This document shows, piece by piece, positions 22,109-31,156 of a stretch of DNA of 64,000 bases; position 1 is the first letter of the stretch, and the number at the start of each line of letters is the position of its first letter. Source of the stretch: Nothophaeocryptopus gaeumannii (taxonomy: Eukaryota > Ascomycota > Dothideomycetes > Mycosphaerellales > Mycosphaerellaceae). The DNA is taken from NCBI GenBank assembly GCA_031771865.1, contig JASISA010000010.1, positions 1,178,001 to 1,242,000 on the forward strand. The letters run 5' to 3'. The position numbers and the translations under genes are program-made. Below the pieces are notes generated by a model, which saw only the letters and a program-made list of their open reading frames with translations, searched no databases and was not told where the DNA came from.

Positions 22109-22259
22109 GCCCACCTCCCGCACATCTTCGACCGCGAACTTCTTCCCTTCATCACAGTTTAACGACATCCATCACGACAGACACGCTCTAACCGCCTCAA
22201 CCACTCAATCACATCAATCACATCTCAAAAACCAACCAAATCCACCCAAATCTCTCAAA

Positions 22260-22901
22260 ATGACTGGAGGCAAGTCCGGAGGCAAGGCCAGCGGTGCCAA
22301 GTCCAACGCTCAATCGTAAGTTCTCACCTGTTTGCACTGATCGCGACCATCACACTCAGTCGCATCTGATGCGCTCTTCTGAGGCGCATCTCAATCTGAT
22401 CTTGAACTCGAACTGACCCCATCACAGCCGCTCTTCCAAGGCCGGTCTCGCATTCCCAGTCGGTCGTGTCCACCGTCTCCTCCGAAAGGGCAACTACGCC
22501 CAGCGTGTCGGTGCTGGTGAGTAGCATCCTCTGATCGCATCTACCCAATCTCATCGACTGACCCGCTTCTTCTCCAGGTGCTCCTGTATACCTGGCAGCC
22601 GTCCTCGAATACCTGGCAGCCGAGATCCTCGAGTTGGCTGGCAACGCCGCGCGTGACAACAAGAAGACCCGTATCATCCCACGTCACTTGCAGCTCGCCA
22701 TCCGGAACGATGAGGAGTTGAACAAGCTGCTCGGACACGTCACCATCGCCCAGGGTGGTGTTCTCCCCAACATTCACCAGAGTAAGCATACCCGCATCTC
22801 CAAGACGCGTCGCGCAGTCATTGACATCAGCTTCAGACCTCCTTCCCAAGAAGACAACCGGCACCAAGCCAGGCAAGGGTGGCGCCTCTCAAGAATTGTA
22901 A
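22260..22901 (+). CDS. HTA1: Histone H2A (H2A.X-type SQEL tail)
   Basis: Four exons: 22260-22315, 22428-22516, 22578-22781 and 22837-22901, giving 137 aa in exact frame. The sequence is a complete canonical H2A ([60 protein letters not shown]). It ends GGASQEL, so it carries the SQ phosphorylation motif used by ATM/ATR-type kinases at DNA breaks, as fungal major H2A does. It is transcribed divergently from H2B. Confidence 0.97.
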
Positions 22902-23713
22902 ACGCAACAAGCGTCTCTTCTTGATTTTCGACAACGGCACAATGGGATATGGCGCAGAAGGGGTTTCTCGATGATAATGGGCTCATCCACGGCGGGCACG
23001 AGCTCAGGTTACGGCGTGCTTTTGAATTTTTTGTCTCGTATTGATTGCTTACTGCATGCTTCTGGCCACTGATCACAGAAGCAAAAGGCTGTACATTAGC
23101 CCACGAGACAATAGCAAGACAGCTATTCGGGCACAGGCTTTTATGATGATACCAATGGCAATCCGATCAGCTTTCAACACTTCAAAACTGCTCGCTTTTC
23201 CATCCTCATATTCTTCCCGACTTTTGAAGGCTCCTGACTCGCAGATTTTCGACTACCAGGCGCGTGAGATGCAGTCGCGTCTGGACTTCAAAATAATGCG
23301 GCTCCAGCCAATCAGCAGCCACGCTTAAAGCTGACCTTTGCAGGTGTAGCAGAACAACGAACACAGCATTTGCAGGGAAAAGCGAGCAAAGCTTCCAAAC
23401 CGAAGTCTTTGAGAACTGAACAGATTGCGAGTCTCCGCGAAATGCGACCTGGAAGAAGCTGGAAGAGGAAAATGGCATCAAGCCTGGAAGCAGACAGATA
23501 AGGCCAGATCACGAGCGCGAGACCTCGATAAGGCCACAGAAAGGTGATGACCAGCTCCTATGGGAACACTGGAGCAGACAGGAGATATGGAACAGACTGA
23601 GCTTGAAACTGGTTGTGAAGAACCGGATACTGTGTACACGCAAAATGCTACATTACGACAACTGCAGTCGAAGACGCCGATGCTAATAAGCCTCACCGCC
23701 CAGCGCGAACCTC
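22902..23713. other. Convergent intergenic region (H2A / KGD2)
   Basis: 812 bp holding the two 3' flanks. Open frames in it are antisense or have no recognisable content. Confidence 0.5.
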
Positions 23714-25389
23714 TTAGAAGAGCAGCATCTTCCGAGGATCCTCTATGTATTCCTGCGAAGAAGGAAGTCAGCAAGCACTCCCAATGTACTCCGCTCTTCC
23801 TGTGAGCTGAGCGTGCGTGTGTATGAGGGTTACATACCTTGATCTTGACCAAAAAGGTCACAGCTTCTCTGCCGTCGAGTAATCTGTGGTCGTAGGTGAG
23901 AGCGAGGTACATCATAGGTCTGATTTCGACTTTGCCGTTGACGGCGACGGGCTTGTCCTTGATGGCGTGGAGACCGAGCACGGCGGTTTGAGGAAGGTTG
24001 ATGATAGGGGTACCCATGAGAGAGCCGAAGACGCCGCCGTTGGAGATGGTGAAAGTGCCGCCGGCCATGTCTTCGATGGTGAGCTTGTTGTCGCGTGCCT
24101 GTAGATGTCATTAATCCTTGATCTCGCGAGTATGTAGGTAGATAGAGGAGTCAATACCTTCTTGCCGAGATCCGCGATGCCCTTCTCGATTCCGACCAAA
24201 TCCAAGCTCTCAGCGTTGCGCACGACTGGTGTGACAAGACCCTTCTCGGTAGCTACAGCAACACTGATGTCGACGTAATCGCGGTAGACAATGGTGTCTC
24301 CACCTCCAGGGCCTTCGATGCTGGCGTTCACAGTTGGGACCTCCTTCATCGCGAGGATGGCAGCTCGGGAGAACGCGCTCATGAAGCCAAGCTTGACGCC
24401 AGTCTTCTTGAGGATCTCATCCTTGTAAAGTTTGCGCATCTCCATCAGCGCGGACATGTCGACCTCGTTGAAAGTGGTGAGCGATGCGGCGGTGTTCTGC
24501 GACTGCTTGAGACGCTCTGCGATCCTCAGGCGCATGCGGTTCATCTTGACTCTGTTCTCGTTGCGGCTGCCGTATGGCCCAGACTCGGACTTTGACTCCT
24601 CTTTCTTCGCATCTTTCTTGGGCTCTTCCTTCTTCGGTGGAGGTGGCTGCTTTTGTTCTTGCTTGGGCTCGGGCTTTGACTCTTGTTTCGGCTCAGGCTT
24701 CTTCTCTTCCTGCTTTGGCTCCTCCTTGGGTTGTTGAGCTGCCTTGTCCTGGTCGCCAGACGCAGGCTGCTTGGCCTCGCTTTCCGCCTTCTCCGCCTTC
24801 TGGCCTGGCTCGCCTCCAAGCTCGAGCTTGACCAAGTCCTGTCCAACAGTAACATTGTCCTCCTCCTTTGCAAGGAACTCCTTGATGGTACCGGCGGCAG
24901 GCGCGTTGACAGCTACATCGATCTTGTCGGTTTCGATAGTCGCGATTTCCTCGTCTTGTTCCACATAGTCGCCGACCTGTTTTGAGAACTGCTTCAGGGT
25001 TCCCTCGGAGATGGATTCGGCCATTTCTGGCACTTTGACGATTTGCTCCTCTGCAGTATATTGTCAGCCTAGAGCTCCGAGGCTTCCGAACGCTGTAATA
25101 TCTACCATAGTATCGACTTGTAAGGCTAAATTGGCGGTATTGCAGAGGTGAGAAAGGCTTGCTGGTCACGAGTCAGTGTTTGCTCGTTGGGAAGGCCTTG
25201 CAAATGCGCCTACGGTGATTGTGAAAGTGCCGGAAGAGCTTTTGATGAGGTCGCTCCGGTATATAGTGTTCGCAGGTTCGTAGACGATCTCAGGAGCCTG
25301 CTCGATGTTGCGGTAGATCGCGGCACGATTGAGGCTGGACGTCTGGAAGAAGCTGTCGCCAAGCGGCGCAAACATTGAGAAGTCGACAT
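23714..25389 (-). CDS. KGD2: Dihydrolipoamide succinyltransferase, E2 of 2-oxoglutarate dehydrogenase
   Basis: Five exons on the minus strand: 25389-25214, 25161-25106, 25050-24158, 24098-23838 and 23752-23714, giving 474 aa in exact frame. Exon 1 encodes an Arg/Ser-rich mitochondrial presequence without acidic residues (MSTSQCLRRLATASSRRP...). A lipoyl domain follows, with the lipoylated lysine in ETDKIDV (about residue 120). Then come a long Lys/Glu/Pro/Gln linker of KPEPKQE-type repeats and the catalytic 2-oxoacid acyltransferase domain, with the active-site DHRLLDG near residues 445-451. The last exon adds EYIEDPRKMLLF. It transfers succinyl groups to CoA in the TCA cycle in the mitochondrial matrix. 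No separate E1/E3-binding domain is obvious, as is usual for this family. Confidence 0.95.
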
Positions 25390-25758
25390 GGTCCTGAGAG
25401 ACGGCAGACTGCCTTTGAAGTGCTCCCAGTGCGCAGTCCCAAACAGGAGAACGGTGGTGAGAGAGGTGGTGGTTCGGAGATCGGGGGATGTGGTAAGCTG
25501 CTAGAACAAGCTGTGAATGGAGCTGACGTCTTGTTTCTGACTTTCGGAGAGATCCGGCCTCAGGAACCAACCCTCGCCTACACCTCACACGCTCGGATAC
25601 ACCTCACGGCATTGAACCGACATTGCTCTGCCTCTACCTGCACATCCTTGACGGACACATTCCGGAGGAGCACTTGGTTTCACTGAGTACAGACCGACAT
25701 TGGTGGATTGAAGACGCGCGCGCATAACGGGCTTCTGCCCCCCAGCACCACCTCCGCA
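25390..25758. promoter_or_regulatory. Bidirectional promoter of two mitochondrial genes
   Basis: 369 bp between the start codons of KGD2 and the complex I subunit. It is non-coding. It could co-regulate a TCA-cycle enzyme and a respiratory-chain subunit. No specific element was recognised. Confidence 0.5.
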
Positions 25759-26223
25759 ATGTCCGCAACACGAGTACATGTCCTGTGAGCTATACCAAGC
25801 AATTGAGTGGCCAACCAACTTCTAACGATACTATAGCCACCTCTACCGCCGCTCACTCAAGCTCGCCCTCGACTGGGCCGTCCACCGATATGTCTGGCGC
25901 GGACAGGCTATGTACATCCGAGAACTCTTCGAAGCGAACAAGCACGTTACCCAGCCGAGACAGCAGAAGGTAGGATCAGCAGTACAGAAAGGATATGAGA
26001 ACGAGGAATACTGAGACGTGGCTATAGGAACTGATTACGCAGACGGAAGAGCTCTTGGAGAAGTGGAAGCACCCAGACCCATACAGACCACCAACTGCTC
26101 CTGGTGGAAGCAAGTACGAGCGCAACTTGCCTTGCCCGAATCTGGATCGTGAGTACAGCTCTAACATGTTCTGCTGAAGATCTGTTAACAAATCTTCAAG
26201 CACCACCGCCGATGCATTTGTAG
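25759..26223 (+). CDS. NADH dehydrogenase complex I LYR subunit (NDUFB9/B22-like)
   Basis: Four small exons: 25759-25784, 25837-25969, 26043-26148 and 26201-26223, giving 95 aa in exact frame. Three of the exon junctions are confirmed by family-like text: VLHLYRRSLKLALDW carries the LYR motif, WKHPDPYRPPTAPGGSKYERNLP is the typical mid-segment, and the C-terminus is PPPPMHL. LYR proteins of this type bind the mitochondrial acyl carrier protein and sit in the complex I membrane arm. It lacks a cleavable presequence, as expected. Divergent from KGD2. Confidence 0.88.
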
Positions 26224-26388
26224 ACGGAGAAGCGGCCTGGGCGTTCGGAAGTGTATATATGGGCAAGACAGGCTTCAATTGAGCCAAAGATGCAGCATTG
26301 AAATGACGACTTTTACTTAGTGCTCCTCACGAGCTTTTGGAACTGACCAAGGTCTCTGCCTGATGCTGACTATACATGCCCATCTTTG

Positions 26389-27723
26389 TTACAACCGCGG
26401 TCTCACGCTTTCGATTGCGTCTAGCTCCCGCACTCGCTCCTGGATCCATATCCGAATGCAGTTTACCAGACCGTCTATCTGCTCAACTGTGTTGCCAGCA
26501 TGAAGGCACACCCGGATCCTCTCAGTGCCAGCCGGTACCGTTGGAGGTACAATGCCACGCACCACGAAACCGTTCCGTTGGCAGTGGGCCGCTAGCACCT
26601 TTGGCTGAGACGACAGAACCGCGAAGATTGGGGTTTCTGGTATCTCCATCGGGCTTCGCAGAAGATGCGCAAGATGTGGAAGTAGCCGGAGTGACGCTTG
26701 CATTTCCAGCAGCCGTTCGTGCAGCACCTGAATCAGCCTCTGCAGGTTTCGCGCCAATGACTCCGTCTTCCCAGCCGCCAGAAAGTTATACGATGCCCGT
26801 ATGGCCGCCAGCGCCGGATAGGACATGAAGGTGGTGTATATCATGGATCGGGCGTAGTTCACCAGGTATTGCCGGATCAGCGGACTGCATAGCAGTATCG
26901 CTCCATTGCACGCCAAGGCTTTGCCGAACGTGTGCAGCCGGACAGTGAACTCCTTCTCCAAGCCGAGCTGGCACACCAGACCTCTGCCCTTGGGTCCAAA
27001 GACGCCGTTGGAGTGCGCTTCGTCGACAATTAGGTGCCCGTTCCCCTTCGGCAACAGTTCTTTCTTCAGAGCCACAATATCCTTCAGCGGCGCCATGTCA
27101 CCATCCATGCTGTAAACCGCTTCCACCGCGATGAAGACGTTCCTTCGCCCTTCCCTCACAAGCTCATCTTCCGCAATACATTCCTGTAACACCTCTCTCA
27201 AAGCCGCAACGTCATTATGCGCAAAATACACCCTCTTCCTCGCCCTCGATAATCTCATCCCATCATGCACGCTCGCATGTATATACTCATCATAGATAAT
27301 GACATCTTCCGGTTGAGGCAGACATTGGAACAGTCCTGTATTCGCATCAAATCCAGAATTACATAGCAATCCCGCTTCAGCACCATGAAATCCAGCTATG
27401 TCCTTCTCTAACTGTTCTGCGTATGTTGAATTTCCATCTAGAAGTCGTGATCCTCCACTCCCGAGATTTTGGATAAGGGTAGGGTCGCTTTGTAGTTCTC
27501 GGAGAAAGGCGGTTCGGAGATCTTGCGACGTAGCTAATGAGAGGAAGTCGTTTGATGAGAAATCTGCTGAGGCTGAAGGGAAAGTCGTTAAGCGGCGAAT
27601 TGTGTTTTGTTGTTTTCTCTTTTCTAGAGATGTGGCGAGTGCTTTGTCGAGACTCGATGGAGATTGTGGTGACCTCGGCTTTGGCTGTGTGCTCTCCTTG
27701 CCATTGGGGTTGGAGCTTTGCAT
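26389..27723 (-). CDS. bioF: 8-amino-7-oxononanoate synthase-like (BioF), biotin biosynthesis
   Basis: An intronless 444 aa alpha-oxoamine synthase of the PLP-dependent aminotransferase class I/II fold. It shows the substrate-binding NFLSLA-like segment (NDFLSLATSQ), GSGGSRLLDGN, the DEAHSNGVFGPKGRG motif and the PLP lysine in HTFGKALACNG. These are the hallmarks of KAPA synthase, which condenses pimeloyl thioester with alanine. The neighbour encodes the next two pathway steps, which strongly supports the biotin assignment over the related 5-aminolevulinate or serine palmitoyl synthases. A short C-terminal extension ends SVRPRL, which could be a peroxisomal PTS1-like tripeptide (PRL is a weak variant of SKL). 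Confidence 0.92.
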   Translation of the reverse strand: MQSSNPNGKESTQPKPRSPQSPSSLDKALATSLEKRKQQNTIRRLTTFPSASADFSSNDFLSLATSQDLRTAFLRELQSDPTLIQNLGSGGSRLLDGNSTYAEQLEKDIAGFHGAEAGLLCNSGFDANTGLFQCLPQPEDVIIYDEYIHASVHDGMRLSRARKRVYFAHNDVAALREVLQECIAEDELVREGRRNVFIAVEAVYSMDGDMAPLKDIVALKKELLPKGNGHLIVDEAHSNGVFGPKGRGLVCQLGLEKEFTVRLHTFGKALACNGAILLCSPLIRQYLVNYARSMIYTTFMSYPALAAIRASYNFLAAGKTESLARNLQRLIQVLHERLLEMQASLRLLPHLAHLLRSPMEIPETPIFAVLSSQPKVLAAHCQRNGFVVRGIVPPTVPAGTERIRVCLHAGNTVEQIDGLVNCIRIWIQERVRELDAIESVRPRL

Positions 27724-28031
27724 CCTTCAGATAGCTGCCGCAACAATGGAAGTCGACTGGTGTGGTCTCGAGCTTCCACGAATATCAATGGGAATGGTAT
27801 ATGCAAGAACTAAGCTATTTCTGAGCCCCACCTCAAAGCTCTTCAAATCTTTTAGAGTTTCAACGAGGATGGTCGGTGAAGAGGGACTTCTCGGCTGTGC
27901 CTGAACTGTGTCCGTGCGAGGAGCTACTCAACATCCATTGACTCCAATGGCTTTCCACAAATCTGACATACATCCCTTACCTTTCCATCTTTACAACGGG
28001 GAGAGTCGGTGGATGAAGAAATGAATTCGCG
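27724..28031. promoter_or_regulatory. Shared divergent promoter of the biotin genes
   Basis: 308 bp between the bioF and bioDA start codons, without coding content. It probably drives both genes; no known site was identified. Confidence 0.55.
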
Positions 28032-30541
28032 ATGAAACAAGTCGGCTCGGTCCTATGGCCGAAATTCAGAGTCCTGCAAATCTATGGCGCCAACACGGGC
28101 GTGGGCAAGACGATTTTCTCGTCTGTGCTCTGTCGGGCTTTTATGAAGAGGTTGGGGAATGTTAAGTATCTCAAGCCTGTGTCGACGGGGCCGTTGGATG
28201 AAGCGGATGATCAGTGAGTTGCCATCCTTCCAATCTTGAAAATTGGGTGCCTGAGGTTTTGATCCAATGCTGATCTGGTTGACAGTCATATATCTTCATT
28301 GGGGCAGGCTGTGAGCTCGAGATGCTTGTTTCAGTTTGATGAGCCTGTCAGTCCGCATATTGCTGTTCGGTCGGCGGGGAAGGTTGGTCCCACCTCAAGT
28401 CCTCAGGTCGACGTGTACTGACTGAATAGCCCATCACCGATGCTCAAGTTCTGTCAGCGGTCTACGATGAGCTCATTGACTATGTAAAAGGGGGCGAGGG
28501 TATCTCGATTGTCGAGACCGCCGGTGGTGTGCTATCGCCCAGTCCTTCTGGAAGCTCCCAAGCGGATCTGTATCGACCATTGAGATTACCGACACTACTC
28601 GTTGGAGACTACAACCTTGGCGGCATCGGTACGACCATCTCGGCATACGAGTCATTGTTCATGCGCGGCTACGATGTCAGTGATGTTGCACTGTTCTTGG
28701 AAGACAGATATGGCAATCATGCATACCTCAAGGATTACTTCAGAGACAGAGGTGTTGGGACACTTGCCATCTCACCACCGCCTGCACGGAATCCGAGGTA
28801 CGACCAAGATCTGAAAGCTATGCAGGAGTACTATGACACCGCGAGCGAGCACCAGGCGGTCTCTGGTTTCGTTGAGAAGTTCCTCACCCGTCACGATCAA
28901 AAGATCGAGGAGATCCGAACAATGTCAGAGCAGGCAGATAAAGCTATCTGGCATCCTTTCATGCAACATTCCGAGCGCTCCAAGGATAGCATCGTAGCCT
29001 GGGACTCTGCTTATGGAGACCACTTCCAGAGTTACGGGACATCGCAGGCCTCGTCTACTGAATCAGAGTCGCTGCTGAGACCAGCATTCGATGGCTCGGC
29101 ATCCTGGTGGACACAGGGCCTAGGTCATGGTAATCCGAAGCTTGCACTCGCAGCTGCCAATGCTGCTGGAAGATACGGTCATGTAATGTTCGCTAACGCC
29201 ATTCACCAGCCTGCTCTGGAGCTCGCTCAGACCGTCATCAAGAAGTCAGAGAATCCTCGTTTGGCCAAGGTCTTCTACTCCGATAATGGCTCGACTGGTA
29301 TGGAGGTGGCTGTTAAGATGGCTCTTCGGGCGACTGTTGACAGATACAAGCCAAAGAACATGCGCGATCTCGACATCCGGATCGTGGGTCTGAAGAATAG
29401 CTATCATGGCGACACCATTGGCGTCATGGACTGTTCGGAACCCAGCATCTACAACGAGAAGATCGAATGGTACAGCGGCAGGGGCATTTGGTTGGACTTC
29501 CCAACAATTAAGATGAGAAAGGGAAGATGGCAAGTTGAGCCGTTTGACTCTTCTTTCAGCGTGCGATACTTCGACACCTTGAGCGATGTCTTTGATTTCG
29601 AGCAAAGAGGTGAGGACTACGAAGTCTACAAGAAGTACATCCAAGAGTTCCTCCACGAGAAGATCGTCAAAGAAGGCGCCAGTCTCGGCGCTCTCATCAT
29701 CGAACCTATTCTCCTGGGTGCCGGCGGTATGAACTTCGCGGATCCTCTCTACCAGAAGGCTCTGGTGGAAGTCGCGCGGGAGTTCTACTCCCCAGAATCT
29801 GACCTTCGTTTCGACACCAAATCACCTTCCTCCTCCCCACCGCACACCAGCAATTGCGCAACTGATTGGAGTGGGATTCCTGTCGTCTTCGACGAAGTCT
29901 TCACGGGTCTCTACCGCCTCGGTCGCTTCACAGCCGCTTCCTTCCTCGGCGTCCATCCAGACATTGTCGTCAACGCCAAACTACTCACGGGTGGCCTTCT
30001 CCCGCTCTGCACAACCACCGCCTCAAACTCGATCTTCGAGGCTTTCCTAAGCGAAGATAAGACCGACGCGTTGCTGCATGGACATTCATATACGGCCCAT
30101 CCCGTCGGCTGTGCAGTGGCGAACGAAAGTCTGAAACAATTCGAAGACCTGGATAAGAGCGGAGCCTGGGAAACATTCAGGGAGGATTGGAGCCCGAGGG
30201 GCGTGAGCCATGGGGTCTCGTGGCAGTCGCATGATGAGCACGCCTGGTCCATGTGGTCTCGGTCTTTCATCTCCGCCATCTCGCACCATGCTCGCGTTGA
30301 TCACGTCTTCGCACTGGGGAGTGCGATGGCGATCGCTATCAAAGATGAGAGCGGCGGGGGAGGTTATGCAAGTACCGCCAGCTTAGGGTTGAGAGATCGG
30401 CTATTGGAGGAGGTTGGAGATGATGGGTCAGTAGTGCATTCGAGGGTTATGGGAACCGTGCTATACCTCATGGCTTCTCTTACGACGGAAGAACATGTAG
30501 TGAGAGCGGTTGAGAGTAGGGTCGGGGAGTGTTTGGGCTGA
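28032..30541 (+). CDS. bioDA: Bifunctional dethiobiotin synthetase / DAPA aminotransferase (BioDA)
   Basis: Three exons: 28032-28213, 28286-28382 and 28430-30541, giving 796 aa in frame. The N-terminal third is a dethiobiotin synthetase with P-loop GANTGVGKT (residues 19-27), KPVSTG, EPVSPHIA and VETAGGVLSP. From about residue 265 (IWHPFMQHS) a class III aminotransferase follows, with SGSTGMEVA-like DNGSTGMEVA, the NSYHGDTIG motif, the VFDEVFTG aspartate and the PLP lysine in AKLLTGG. The fusion order is the same as in plant and Aspergillus BIO3-BIO1 proteins. It converts KAPA to DAPA and then DAPA to dethiobiotin, probably in mitochondria. Intron 2 is only 47 bp and has a less usual GTTGGT donor. 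Divergent from bioF. Confidence 0.93.
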
Positions 30542-31156
30542 TGGACGCACACAGGACAACTAAGGGCGTGGGAGGGTTGTTTGCACAGACGGTATAGAAA
30601 ATATAGTCTTGTACATCTGTCTTTGAAAAGGCGTTCCTCGCCCTCGCTGTCGTTCTAACCTGAGATCTTGTGATCTTGGCGTAGCTTAGGGTTAGACGAT
30701 TCGAATATCACCATCGACGACAGCAACACCGGCGATGAAATACGCCAAGACGAACGTCTACGGACTTTTCTATGCCATGTAATATTGTTCGTAAGATCTT
30801 AAGACGTCCCGTTATGTACCGATGTCTATATGACCAAAAGTCCGAATTAGCGATTTTCGAAAAATCACGAATGTTAAGAACCACACCAAGAATCCATGCA
30901 GGTACCATGGCATTTCCGCGATCGCAATAGTCATACATTGCCAGCGACGATACACTGACGAGACTACGAGGAAAAGCATGACTGAAACAAAGTGCGAGCA
31001 AAAGAGCAAATTTTCAAAGTTTGTCTTTGGCTGTACAGCTTCTATGTCTAGCCGCCATGATACATGGCTCTCACCTCATCAACATCAGAAAGGGAAAAGC
31101 CGGTGACCTGCCGGATGCAATCAACTCCTCTATCCCATCCACCACAACGCACGCAA
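30542..31156. other. Convergent intergenic region
   Basis: 615 bp without a gene. It holds the second copy of the TTAGGGTT-type 19 bp motif at 30683-30701. Confidence 0.5.
30683..30701 (+). repeat. Copy 2 of a 19 bp TTAGGGTT-containing motif
   Basis: AGCTTAGGGTTAGACGATT, 18 of 19 identical to 18078-18096. It lies 142 bp after the bioDA stop. Confidence 0.6.

Larger units (their letters stand above)
21816..22259. promoter_or_regulatory. Bidirectional H2B/H2A promoter with nested inverted repeats
   Basis: 444 bp between the two start codons. Two inverted-repeat pairs share one centre of symmetry near 22038, which is also the midpoint between the ATGs. The outer pair is GGCTTAAGGAGTGCGGGC at 21969-21986 against its near-complement at 22091-22108 (17/18). 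The inner pair is CGCGGTTCTG at 22014-22023 against CAGAACCGCG at 22053-22062 (10/10). Each CTTAAG lies about 150 bp from its ATG and could act as a core-promoter element. Confidence 0.8.

Noticed and set aside
23478..24068. 196-codon minus-strand frame at the KGD2 3' end
   Set aside because: It is read-through of KGD2 exon 4 into intron 4 and the 3' flank. The spliced last exon (EYIEDPRKMLLF) fits the family much better.
30680..30720. tRNA-like look of TAGCTTAGGGTT...GATTCGAA
   Set aside because: Box A and box B-like words are only about 15 bp apart and no cloverleaf can be folded; the related copy at 18078 lacks the TTCGAA part.
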